Assembly: GCA_040509055.1 (NCBI GenBank) | Contig: JBEVLT010000429.1 | Span: 1 to 7,645 of the forward strand | DNA from: JAJKIP01 sp040509055 | Lineage (GTDB): Bacteria > Bacteroidota > Bacteroidia > Chitinophagales > Chitinophagaceae | Direction of reading: 5' to 3' | Length of the DNA stretch: 7,645 bases | Shown here: positions 1-6,160 of the stretch, piece after piece | Layout: every line of letters begins with the position of its first letter | Numbering within the stretch: the first letter of the stretch is position 1 | Notes under the pieces: model-generated | Told to the model about the DNA's origin: nothing | Databases searched by the model: none | The model's input: the letters and a program-made list of their open reading frames with translations, nothing else | Translations under genes and position numbers: made by a program

Positions 1-13
1 GTGCAAATATATA

Positions 14-37
14 AATTCGATGTTTAAACATCAAATT
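14..37. promoter_or_regulatory. Long imperfect palindrome, possible operator
   Basis: The core GATGTTTAAACATC (19-32) is a perfect 14-base palindrome. It extends by AATT/AATT arms to 14-37 with a single mismatched pair (C18 against A33). It lies immediately upstream of the candidate promoter of the glycosylasparaginase operon. A dimeric regulator site is plausible, but I cannot assign a regulator. Confidence 0.4.
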
Positions 38-67
38 GTGTTCCTTTCCTGCAATTACCTACTTTTT
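37..67 (+). promoter_or_regulatory. Candidate promoter of the glycosylasparaginase-cutC operon
   Basis: TGTG (37-40), 19 bases, then TACTTTTT (60-67), against the Bacteroidota consensus TTTG-N19-TAnnTTTG: one mismatch in each box. It would start transcription near 74 and leave a leader of about 118 bases. Weak evidence on its own, but it adjoins the palindrome at 14-37. Confidence 0.28.
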
Positions 68-139
68 TGGCAGATATAACCGGTTCTGGCAGAAAATCGC
101 CTGTAGTTATATCCCGTTCACTTTCATTTTGTCAGCAGC

Positions 140-157
140 CGGTCATTTCTATGACCG
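140..157 (+). other. Small hairpin in the leader of the glycosylasparaginase gene
   Basis: CGGTCAT (140-146) and ATGACCG (151-157) form a perfect 7-base-pair stem with a TTCT loop, 34 bases before the start codon. No T-run follows, so it is not an intrinsic terminator. It could be an mRNA structure affecting translation or stability, or a regulator half-site pair. Chance occurrence is possible. Confidence 0.3.
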
Positions 158-191
158 AATCCGTTAATTTCGAGGATATTAAACCGTTCAC

Positions 192-1211
192 ATGGTTAAC
201 CGGAGAAAGTTCATTCATGCTTCCGTATTTACATCTCTTGCCACGCTGATTCATAAAAAAGGATGGACCATGGCCGAATCTTCTGCCAAAGGCCAACCCA
301 TCGTGCTGTCCACCTGGGATGTAGGGCTGGATGCCAACAAAGGCGCCTGGGAGGTGCTGGGCAGGGGAGGCCGGGCCCTGGACGCCGTGGAGCAAGGTGT
401 GATGGTGACTGAAGCAGCGCAGGGCTGTTGTGTGGGTCTGGGCGGCAACCCGGACCGCGAGGGCATCGTCACCCTCGATGCCTGCATCATGGACGAGTTT
501 GCCAACTGTGGCAGCGTTGCTTACCTGGAGCGGATCAAACACCCGGTGTCGGTGGCCAGGCGGGTGATGGAAAAAACCCCGCATGTGATGCTGGTGGGCA
601 GCGGGGCGCAGCAGTTTGCCGTGGCCGAAGGATTCCCGCTGGAAGAGCAAAAACTTTCTGCCGAGGCGCAGAAGGCATATGACAGCTGGCTGAAACGATC
701 GGAATACAAACCCGTGATCAATATCGAAAATAAAGGGCATGGGCCGTTTGCACCGTCCCGGCTGGAGAACGGCGCTTTCAACCACGATACCATCGGCATG
801 GTGGCGCTTGATGCGGGCGGCAACCTGAGCGGCAGCTGTACCACCAGCGGCATGGGCTTCAAGATGCGGGGCCGTGTCGGCGATTCGCCGCTGATCGGCT
901 CCGGCCTGTTTGTAGACAATGAAGTAGGGGCCTGCACGGCCACCGGGCAGGGCGAGGATGTGATCCGCGTAGCGGGATCGCATACTGTGGTAGAGTTGAT
1001 GCGGCAGGGCGTTGCCCCGGAGGCGGCCTGCAAAAAAGCCATTGAACGCATCGTCCGTGTGCGGGGCGATAAGGCCAGGGAGGTGCAGGTAGCATTCCTT
1101 GCGCTGAACAAAAGAGGGCAATTCGGCGCTTATGCCCTGCAGCCCGGGTTCAGTTATGCCATTAAAACACATCGCACCGAAAAACTGGTCGATGCCAAAA
1201 GCTGGTTCTGA
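192..1211 (+). CDS. N(4)-(beta-N-acetylglucosaminyl)-L-asparaginase (glycosylasparaginase), Tat-exported
   Basis: Ntn-hydrolase that cleaves the amide bond between GlcNAc and asparagine, a late step in N-glycoprotein breakdown. The 339-aa precursor should self-cleave before the Thr of the H198-D199-T200-I-G-M motif, giving an alpha chain and a beta chain with Thr200 as N-terminal nucleophile. Known Elizabethkingia (Flavobacterium) meningoseptica residues T152, R180, D183, T203 and G204 map with a constant offset of 48 to T200, R228, D231, T251 and G252, all present, so it looks intact and active. The N-terminus carries a twin-arginine motif (N3-R4-R5-K6-F7-I8) and a short hydrophobic stretch (about 10-20), which supports the ATG at 192 and export to the periplasm. 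The hydrophobic core is short and I see no clear cleavage site. Met27 at 270, preceded by AAGGA, is an alternative start. First gene of an operon; its TGA shares its last base with the next ATG. The paralogous isoaspartyl peptidase/plant-type asparaginase family is the alternative, but the motif spacing favours glycosylasparaginase. Confidence 0.93.
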   Translation: MVNRRKFIHASVFTSLATLIHKKGWTMAESSAKGQPIVLSTWDVGLDANKGAWEVLGRGGRALDAVEQGVMVTEAAQGCCVGLGGNPDREGIVTLDACIMDEFANCGSVAYLERIKHPVSVARRVMEKTPHVMLVGSGAQQFAVAEGFPLEEQKLSAEAQKAYDSWLKRSEYKPVINIENKGHGPFAPSRLENGAFNHDTIGMVALDAGGNLSGSCTTSGMGFKMRGRVGDSPLIGSGLFVDNEVGACTATGQGEDVIRVAGSHTVVELMRQGVAPEAACKKAIERIVRVRGDKAREVQVAFLALNKRGQFGAYALQPGFSYAIKTHRTEKLVDAKSWF

Positions 1212-1957
1212 TGAATGACAGGGAACATTATATCATAGAGATTGCCACCTCTGATTTCAGCACCACTCAATCGGCGGTGGAAGGCGGGGCCGACCGCATC
1301 GAGCTATGTGCCAACCTTGCCGAGGGCGGTGTTACGCCTTCGGCCGGTACCATCCGGCAATGCCGCGAGACATTTGGCGTATCGCTGTACCCGATCATCC
1401 GGCCCCGCGGCGGCGATTTTCTGTATACGGATGAGGAGTTTGCCATCATGCTGCAGGATGTAAAACTTTGCCGGCAGCTTGGGTGCGATGGTATTGTCAC
1501 CGGTCTGCTGCAGGCAGATGGCAGCATCGACGTGGAAAAAACGGCCCGGTTGGTGGAAGCGGCTTATCCGCTTGGTGTCACGTTTCACCGGGCTTTCGAT
1601 CGCTGCCGCGATCCCTTTGAGGCGCTGGAACAATTGATCCATATCGGCTGCGAGCGTATACTCACTTCCGGGCAACAGCCCGGGGCGCCGGATGGGGCCG
1701 CGCTGATCGCAGCGCTGAACCAGGCTGCCGGGCACCGCCTTATCATCATGCCGGGCAGCGGTGTGCGGGAAGATAATATCCGCCAACTGGCTGTGGAGAC
1801 GGGTTGTACCGAGTTTCATTCTTCCCTGCGGGGCACACGGCCCGGCAACATGGCATTTGTTCACCCGGCTTTTGCCGGCTCTCCGGAAAGCTATCGCAAT
1901 AATGCCATCGATCCGCAGGCCGTCAAGGCGCTGCGGGATGCTTTATACAAATCGTAA
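1211..1957 (+). CDS. cutC: CutC family TIM-barrel protein (annotated as copper homeostasis protein)
   Basis: At 248 aa it matches the usual CutC length. Family blocks appear in order: GGADRIELC (25-33), EGGVTPS (38-44), IRPRGGDF (63-70), GIVTGLL (94-100), TFHRAFD (124-130), ERILTSGQ (148-155), IIMPGSGV (178-185) and EFHSS (201-205). Together these describe a TIM-barrel protein. There is no signal peptide, so it should be cytoplasmic. The ATG at 1211 overlaps the upstream glycosylasparaginase stop by one base, an arrangement typical of translational coupling. The family is named for copper tolerance in E. coli, but that phenotype was later traced to the small RNA MicL encoded within E. coli cutC, so a copper role is not secure. 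The conserved polar barrel motifs look enzyme-like, and coupling to a glycan-linkage hydrolase suggests carbohydrate or amino-sugar metabolism. That role is inference; family membership is near certain. Confidence 0.94.
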   Translation: MNDREHYIIEIATSDFSTTQSAVEGGADRIELCANLAEGGVTPSAGTIRQCRETFGVSLYPIIRPRGGDFLYTDEEFAIMLQDVKLCRQLGCDGIVTGLLQADGSIDVEKTARLVEAAYPLGVTFHRAFDRCRDPFEALEQLIHIGCERILTSGQQPGAPDGAALIAALNQAAGHRLIIMPGSGVREDNIRQLAVETGCTEFHSSLRGTRPGNMAFVHPAFAGSPESYRNNAIDPQAVKALRDALYKS

Positions 1958-1962
1958 CCGAC

Positions 1963-2301
1963 ATGCGTACCGTTCTTTTGCTTACGGCCTCCAACGTGTT
2001 CATGACCTTCGCCTGGTATTATCACCTGAAATACCAGGGCTGGCCCTTGTGGAAAGCCATCGTGCTCAGCTGGCTGATCGCACTGGTAGAATACTGCCTT
2101 GCCGTGCCGGCCAATCGTATCGGGCATGCAGGCGGGTTCACCCTGTTCCAGCTGAAGATCATGCAGGAAGCGATCACCCTGGTGGTGTTCAGCATTTTTG
2201 CCGTGCTGGTGCTTAAAGAAGCATTTCACTGGCGCTACCTGGTCAGTTTTGCCTTCCTGCTGGGAGCAGTGTATTTTATGTTTACCAAACGGTTCGGGTA
2301 G
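1963..2301 (+). CDS. DMT-superfamily small membrane protein (DUF486)
   Basis: Integral membrane protein of 112 aa, about the normal size for the DUF486/COG3169 family. Four hydrophobic helices are visible at about residues 3-20, 30-49, 66-84 and 88-107. The family-like segment LKIMQEAITLVVF sits at the start of helix three, and the short C-terminus is basic (TKRFG). The family is assigned to the drug/metabolite transporter superfamily by fold and size, but its substrate is unknown. It begins five bases after the cutC stop, so it is probably co-transcribed with glycosylasparaginase and cutC. No Shine-Dalgarno is apparent. A transport role for a product of the two upstream genes is possible but is only inferred from position. 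Confidence 0.88.
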   Translation: MRTVLLLTASNVFMTFAWYYHLKYQGWPLWKAIVLSWLIALVEYCLAVPANRIGHAGGFTLFQLKIMQEAITLVVFSIFAVLVLKEAFHWRYLVSFAFLLGAVYFMFTKRFG

Positions 2302-2306
2302 CCGCG

Positions 2307-2570
2307 TCAGGCAATGCCCTCTTCGGATTTGTTCTCGAACCGGCCTTTTTGCTTGCGGATAAAATCTGATTTTACTTTGTGTACCACGCCGTTGATGATC
2401 AGCAGCAGGCCGATGCTGCTGAAGATGGCGGTGATCAGTGCCCAGAATTTCCAGTCGCCTTCGTTGCGGGTAAAACAGGCATAGTAAATAATGCCAATAC
2501 CGGTTGCGTTCAATAGCAGGCCAATCAGGGTTTGAATAAAAAACCGTTGACGATGTTCTTTACTGCTCAT
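2307..2570 (-). CDS. Small two-helix membrane protein, function unknown
   Basis: I do not recognise the family of this 87-aa protein. It has a short polar N-terminus (SSKEHRQR), a hydrophobic segment at about 10-32, a polar loop containing RNEGDWKFW (35-43), a second hydrophobic segment at about 43-62, and a highly charged tail of about 25 residues (KVKSDFIRKQKGRFENKSEE). The basic tail adjacent to helix two suggests it is cytoplasmic, with both ends inside. There is no signal peptide or lipobox. Clean start and stop, lack of a better frame on the opposite strand, and tight packing against neighbours support a real gene. It converges on the DUF486 gene with only 5 bases between stops, and is divergent from the redoxin gene across about 120 bases. 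Confidence 0.72.
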   Translation of the reverse strand: MSSKEHRQRFFIQTLIGLLLNATGIGIIYYACFTRNEGDWKFWALITAIFSSIGLLLIINGVVHKVKSDFIRKQKGRFENKSEEGIA

Positions 2571-2691
2571 AAAGGTGGGGGTGTATGAGTGTTTAAAAAC
2601 GGTAAAAGTAGCGAAAAACTATTTTGTTAATTTTAGGAAAATTCCGTCGTAATAACACCAGGTGGGTTTAATTTTAATGCTTGTTCCTGAT
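2571..2691. promoter_or_regulatory. Divergent intergenic region between the small membrane protein and redoxin genes
   Basis: AT-rich gap of 121 bases that must carry start signals for both flanking genes. A TTTG at 2623-2626 could be a Bacteroidota -33 element for the redoxin gene, but I see no matching TAnnTTTG at 19 bases from it. On the minus strand, TACTTTTA (complement of about 2603-2610) resembles a -7 element for the small membrane protein gene, again without a good -33 partner. No Shine-Dalgarno is evident before either start. Its regulatory role rests on position rather than on a recognised motif. Confidence 0.35.
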
Positions 2692-3279
2692 ATGAAAAAA
2701 ATACTCTTACCAATCGTTGTCTTACTTGGTTTTTTTATGGCATCGGCGCAGGAAGCGCCTGAAGGGCTGTTCATTAATTCGAAAGCCGCCGATTTCAAAG
2801 CCAAGGATCAGCATGGCAACGAGGTACGGCTGAAAGACCTGCTGAAGAAAGGCAAGGTAGTGCTGGTGTTTTACCGCGGGCAGTGGTGCCCGTATTGCAA
2901 CCGGCAGCTGCAAAAGCTGCAGGATTCGCTGGAGCTGATCAAGGAAAAAGGAGCCACGCTGGTGGCCGTTACGCCTGAGCTGCCGGAGAATATTACAAAG
3001 ACCGTAGACAAGACAAAGGCGGAGTTTTCCATCCTGTACGACGAAGGGCTGAAGATCATGAAAGCCTATGAAGTGGAGTTTGAAGTGCCGGAAAATACGC
3101 TGAAGCGCTACCGCAATACAGGGATCAAACTGGACGAGAACAACGGGAAGAACGGTAATTACCTGCCCATCCCGGCCACCTATATCATCGACAAGGATTT
3201 TACGATCACCTACCGTTTCTTCGACCCGGATTATAAGAAGCGGCCTTCCGTGCAGGAGATCCTCGATCACCTGAAGTAA
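2692..3279 (+). CDS. Exported AhpC/TSA-type peroxiredoxin-like (redoxin) protein
   Basis: A 195-aa protein with a Sec signal peptide, MKKILLPIVVLLGFFMASAQ, whose likely cleavage is after Ala19, leaving Gln20 first. The mature part has a thioredoxin fold of the AhpC/TSA class: A33-D34-F35 entry, beta strand VVLVFYRG (56-63), redox motif W65-C66-P67-Y68-C69, strand ATLVAVTPE (88-96), FSILYDEGL (112-120), and the PIPATYIID segment (159-167) with a probable cis-proline at P161. The CPYC motif suggests thiol peroxidase or disulfide-reductase activity in the periplasm. The longer frame from GTG 2662 adds ten residues before the signal peptide and is less likely, so ATG 2692 is chosen. It stands apart from the first operon, divergent from the small membrane protein gene. 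The exact substrate cannot be told. Confidence 0.88.
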   Translation: MKKILLPIVVLLGFFMASAQEAPEGLFINSKAADFKAKDQHGNEVRLKDLLKKGKVVLVFYRGQWCPYCNRQLQKLQDSLELIKEKGATLVAVTPELPENITKTVDKTKAEFSILYDEGLKIMKAYEVEFEVPENTLKRYRNTGIKLDENNGKNGNYLPIPATYIIDKDFTITYRFFDPDYKKRPSVQEILDHLK

Positions 3280-3282
3280 GCG

Positions 3283-4299
3283 CTATTCCCCTGTTAGTTT
3301 TGCGATTTTACCTTTACTGCCGGCCAGGAAAACGGCCGTGCCGGTGCGTGCTTTGCCGCATACATGAAAACCTTCCTGGCTGACCATAGTCCAGTGGCGG
3401 CCACCATCGGTGGATACGTCAACTCCGGTCAGCCCGCAGGTCAGCAGCTTGTGTTCCGTGATAAAGATCACGCAGCTGCGGTATCCATGCGGTGGCACCG
3501 CCGGCGCCTGCCAGGTAGTGCCGCCATCGGCAGAGTAAAAACAATTGTTCAGCGAAGCCGTATCGGCCAGGAAGTCACCGCCGGCAATAACCAGGCGCCG
3601 GACACCTCCCGGCGCATTCCAAACATCGATGGAATTGGCACCGGTGGTTTCCTTTCCCTGCACGATGGGCAGGCTGGCTGTAGCTCCCGGTGTAAACAAC
3701 CGCGACCGCAGCCCTCCGCTGACAAGATAATGATCGCGGCTGTTGAAAAAACGCAGGTTGCTGCCGCTGGCGGCGAAAAAAGCTTCACCGCTGTCTGCCG
3801 CAGGCCGGTTGGCTGCCGGTATTTCCTGCCAGCTGTCTCCGCCGTCGCTGGTACGGGCGATAAATACCCGGCCATCGATCGGGTCGCCGATCACCATGCC
3901 CTGGCGGGCATCGGCAAAGTCCATGGCATCGAGAAACATGCCTTTGGCTGCATTGGTGTAGACTACTTTCCAGGTTTCTCCGCCGTCTGTTGTTTTCAGT
4001 ATATAAGCCGGTTCCGCCACGCCAATCACGACGGCCGTATGCGCATCGAAGGCTTCGATATCGCGGAAATCTGTTTTTTCAAATCCTTTTACGGTATGCC
4101 AGCTCCAGGTGAGTCCGCCGTCGGTACTGCGTCCTGTCATGCCATTGCTGCCGCTGACCCATACCACGGAGTCGCTGACCACGCTCAGGCCGCGCAGAGT
4201 GGTTGGGGTGCCTGTGCTGAGCAGCCCGATACGGGGCGACTGGCCCATGGCGCAAAGGCTGATCCATAAAAAAGCGGCAAACGGGATAATGCTTTTCAT
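3283..4299 (-). CDS. Secreted Asp-box (BNR/YCF48-like) beta-propeller protein
   Basis: A 338-aa protein with a signal peptide (about residues 1-19, ending CAMG before Gln20) and five Asp-box motifs of the S/T-x-D-G-G-x-x-W type: STDGGLTW (58-65), TTDGGETW (103-110), TSDGGDSW (150-157), SADGGTTW (256-263) and STDGGRHW (296-303). These motifs mark beta-hairpin turns of propeller blades, as in sialidases, sortilin-type proteins and YCF48/HCF136-like assembly factors. I do not see the sialidase catalytic set (arginine triad, Tyr/Glu pair), so it is better described as a non-catalytic propeller or binding protein. There is no lipobox and no obvious C-terminal sorting domain, so periplasmic or secreted. 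It converges with the redoxin gene with 3 bases between stops, and is divergent from the first lipoprotein. Function unknown. Confidence 0.85.
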   Translation of the reverse strand: MKSIIPFAAFLWISLCAMGQSPRIGLLSTGTPTTLRGLSVVSDSVVWVSGSNGMTGRSTDGGLTWSWHTVKGFEKTDFRDIEAFDAHTAVVIGVAEPAYILKTTDGGETWKVVYTNAAKGMFLDAMDFADARQGMVIGDPIDGRVFIARTSDGGDSWQEIPAANRPAADSGEAFFAASGSNLRFFNSRDHYLVSGGLRSRLFTPGATASLPIVQGKETTGANSIDVWNAPGGVRRLVIAGGDFLADTASLNNCFYSADGGTTWQAPAVPPHGYRSCVIFITEHKLLTCGLTGVDVSTDGGRHWTMVSQEGFHVCGKARTGTAVFLAGSKGKIAKLTGE

Positions 4300-4404
4300 T
4301 TTTTGTTTGTTAGGAAGCCAAGATAAAACATTGGGGTGTATTTGCCGGTGGCAGCTGGCAGGGAACGCAAAAAATCCTTATATTTAGCGATCTAATCCAT
4401 GTGC
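4300..4404. promoter_or_regulatory. Divergent intergenic region upstream of the Asp-box and first lipoprotein genes
   Basis: Gap of about 105 bases between divergent genes. On the plus strand, TATATTTA at 4379-4386 resembles the Bacteroidota -7 element TAnnTTTG, but no TTTG lies 19 bases upstream; the nearest TTTG, at 4341-4344, is too far. The stretch from about 4368 to 4395 resembles the region just upstream of the second lipoprotein (about 6179-6209): both have GCA, then AAAATC, TTAT, and GAT-TAAT shortly before the start. The minus-strand gene has an A-rich leader directly before its ATG. Promoter assignment is tentative. Confidence 0.35.
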
Positions 4405-6066
4405 ATGAAAAAGCGATTTTTACTTCTTCCTTTTGCCCTTTTATCCGCTCTTGTTCTGTTCTATGCCTGTCAGAAGGAGGTCAGCTTTGAAAACGGCGGC
4501 ATTCCTTCGGTAGGTATGCTGCAAAGCGATATTTCCGGTGACTGCCTGCCGAAAACCGTCACCGGCATTTACGAAGAAGGCACTGCTTTGGCCACCACAA
4601 CGAATTACATCGATGTGGAAGTAGATGTGCTGGTAGCTGGTAGTTATACTATTTATACAGATACGGTCAACGGGATGTATTTCCGGGCCACCGGCGTTTT
4701 CGCCACTACGGGCATCAATACCGTACGCCTGGCCGGTTATGGTACGCCGGTAGCCGATGGCATCTTCAATTTTGTGGTCACCTACGGCCTGACGGAATGT
4801 ACTGTCCCTGTGACCGTGTTGCCGGATGGCGCTACCTCTCCGGCTGTGTTTGTCCTGAGCACCGGCACCGGCGGCGAATGCATGGGCGCCGTGGTATCGG
4901 GAACGTATACGGCGGGTACGGCTGTTACGTCTGCCAACCAGGTTGTCATCAATGTGAATGTAACCACGCCCGGTACGTATACGCTCAGCACCACAGCAAC
5001 GAACGGCATCTCGTTTTCGGGAACAGGCTCGCTGCCTGCTACCGGGGCGGCAACGATTACCCTTACGGCTACCGGCACACCCGGTACTACCGGTACTACC
5101 AATATACCTGTTACGGTTGGCGCTTCTTCCTGCAGTTTCCCGGTTACAGTGACGGGACCTGCTACTTATACCGTCAATTGCGGTACGGCGTCTGTGCAGG
5201 GCACCTATACCCAGGGCGTGGCGCTGGGCGCCGGCAATACGGTGAATATCGGTGTGACGGTAACCACTATCGGCGGCTACACCATCACCGGTACCGTCAG
5301 TAATATGACCTTTTCACATTCCGGCACCTTCACCACTACCGGCCCGCAAACGATCACCCTTGCCGGTACCGGCACGCCCAGTGCATCCGGTACGCTGAAT
5401 GTGCAGGTCAATTCCGGTTCTACACCCTGCACCTTCCCGGTGACGGTGAACCCGGGCACCCCGGCTGCCAACGATTATTATCCCAGGACCACCGGCAGCA
5501 ACTGGAGTTACCAGTTTGACGGTGATTTCAATGATTCCATCCTGGTGAAAGTGATCCCGGAAACCAAAACTGCCTTCGGGAATATCTTCAATATTTTCAT
5601 GGCTACCGACGATGCCTCGGCGGGTTTCGATACCTCCGGTTATTACCGCAAGGCAGGAGGAGTCTACAGCAGGTTTACCAACCTGGCCGGTTACCTGTCG
5701 TTCGACGACGATCAATGGGTAGAGTTTACCTTTCTGAAAGATGACCAGGCTGCCGGGCATACCTGGACTACTGCCGCATGGTCCGGCACCATAGGGGGCA
5801 CTCCGGTAAGTGTGCGGATCAAGTTTACCGTTGTGCAAAAAGACGTGACGGTAACCGTTGGCTCCACCTCATACAGCAATACTATCGTTATCGAAGAACG
5901 CTATGAGGCCAATCTCGGTTTTGGCTGGGTAGATGCCACGCCGGTATTTGGTTACTACAAAGATTATTATGCCCGGAATATCGGCTGGCTCTACGATGAG
6001 ATTTTTGATGAGAACGATGACTCTATGGGCCGGATGGATATCCGCCGCTACGCCATCCTTCCTTAG
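4405..6066 (+). CDS. Surface lipoprotein with three Cys-bracketed Ig-like repeats and unique C-terminal domain (paralog 1)
   Basis: A 553-aa protein with a lipoprotein signal peptide ending F-Y-A-C, with Cys22 as the lipidation site. The following Gln-Lys-Glu resembles the Bacteroidota lipoprotein export signal (QKDDE-like), suggesting surface display. Three Thr/Gly/Val-rich repeats follow at about 45-140, 157-252 and 256-350. Each opens and closes with a cysteine (C47/C132, C159/C243, C259/C342; spacing 85, 84 and 83), so each probably forms a disulfide-stabilised beta sandwich. The C-terminal domain (about 355-553) is different: rich in Tyr, Trp, Asp and Phe, beginning YYPRTTGSNWSYQFDG and ending in an acidic stretch (DEIFDENDDS, 531-540) before MDIRRYAILP. 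I do not recognise it. ATG 4405 is preferred over ATG 4399 because it matches the paralog's MKK start and spacing from the shared upstream element. A strong terminator follows. No enzymatic motif seen; binding or adhesion is inferred. Confidence 0.85.
   Translation: MKKRFLLLPFALLSALVLFYACQKEVSFENGGIPSVGMLQSDISGDCLPKTVTGIYEEGTALATTTNYIDVEVDVLVAGSYTIYTDTVNGMYFRATGVFATTGINTVRLAGYGTPVADGIFNFVVTYGLTECTVPVTVLPDGATSPAVFVLSTGTGGECMGAVVSGTYTAGTAVTSANQVVINVNVTTPGTYTLSTTATNGISFSGTGSLPATGAATITLTATGTPGTTGTTNIPVTVGASSCSFPVTVTGPATYTVNCGTASVQGTYTQGVALGAGNTVNIGVTVTTIGGYTITGTVSNMTFSHSGTFTTTGPQTITLAGTGTPSASGTLNVQVNSGSTPCTFPVTVNPGTPAANDYYPRTTGSNWSYQFDGDFNDSILVKVIPETKTAFGNIFNIFMATDDASAGFDTSGYYRKAGGVYSRFTNLAGYLSFDDDQWVEFTFLKDDQAAGHTWTTAAWSGTIGGTPVSVRIKFTVVQKDVTVTVGSTSYSNTIVIEERYEANLGFGWVDATPVFGYYKDYYARNIGWLYDEIFDENDDSMGRMDIRRYAILP
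4468..5454 (+). repeat. Tandem duplicated stalk-coding block, copy 1
   Basis: This 987-base block encodes the first lipoprotein from its lipidated Cys to the end of the third repeat. It aligns codon for codon, without insertion or deletion, with 6279-7265, a constant offset of 1811 bases. By hand count, 228 of 329 encoded residues are identical. Within it the three protein repeats fall at about 4537-4824, 4873-5160 and 5170-5454. Confidence 0.85.
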
Positions 6067-6093
6067 CCGTGTTCAGCCCGTTAGAATATTTTC

Positions 6094-6123
6094 CCGGTTG
6101 CCGCAGGCAGCCGGTTTTTTTTT
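6094..6123 (+). terminator. Rho-independent terminator after the first lipoprotein gene
   Basis: Lies 28 bases past the lipoprotein stop. A 9-base-pair stem pairs CCGGTTGCC (6094-6102) with GGCAGCCGG (6106-6114), including one G-T wobble, around a GCA loop, and is followed directly by nine Ts (6115-6123). This is a textbook intrinsic terminator. It implies that the downstream paralog is transcribed mainly from its own promoter. Confidence 0.88.
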
Positions 6124-6160
6124 ACCCATTTTTTAACAGCAGAACAATGCGCAGGGAGGT

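Noticed and set aside
67..249. 60-codon frame in the leader of the first operon
   Set aside because: It starts with a non-ATG codon, overlaps the real start at 192 in another frame, and shows no domain or signal. I treat 1-191 as non-coding leader.
132..1172. Long open frame on the minus strand (346 codons) opposite the glycosylasparaginase
   Set aside because: It mirrors a confidently identified gene with intact catalytic residues. Its translation is rich in His, Arg, Pro and Gly with no family resemblance, as expected for the antisense of a GC-rich gene.
1211..1957. Firm assignment of cutC to copper homeostasis
   Set aside because: The family call is safe, but the neighbourhood shows no copper genes, and the original E. 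coli copper phenotype was attributed to an embedded sRNA rather than the protein.
2662..2691. GTG start giving a ten-residue extension of the redoxin protein
   Set aside because: It would place extra residues before a standard signal peptide that begins MKKILL at 2692. The downstream ATG is the natural start.
3364..4269. Long plus-strand open frame (301 codons) opposite the Asp-box gene
   Set aside because: Low-complexity Ala/Gly/His/Arg composition with no recognisable motif. The minus-strand frame has a signal peptide and five Asp-box motifs.
3283..4299. Sialidase annotation for the Asp-box protein
   Set aside because: Asp boxes alone do not make a sialidase. I could not find the arginine triad or the Tyr/Glu nucleophile pair.
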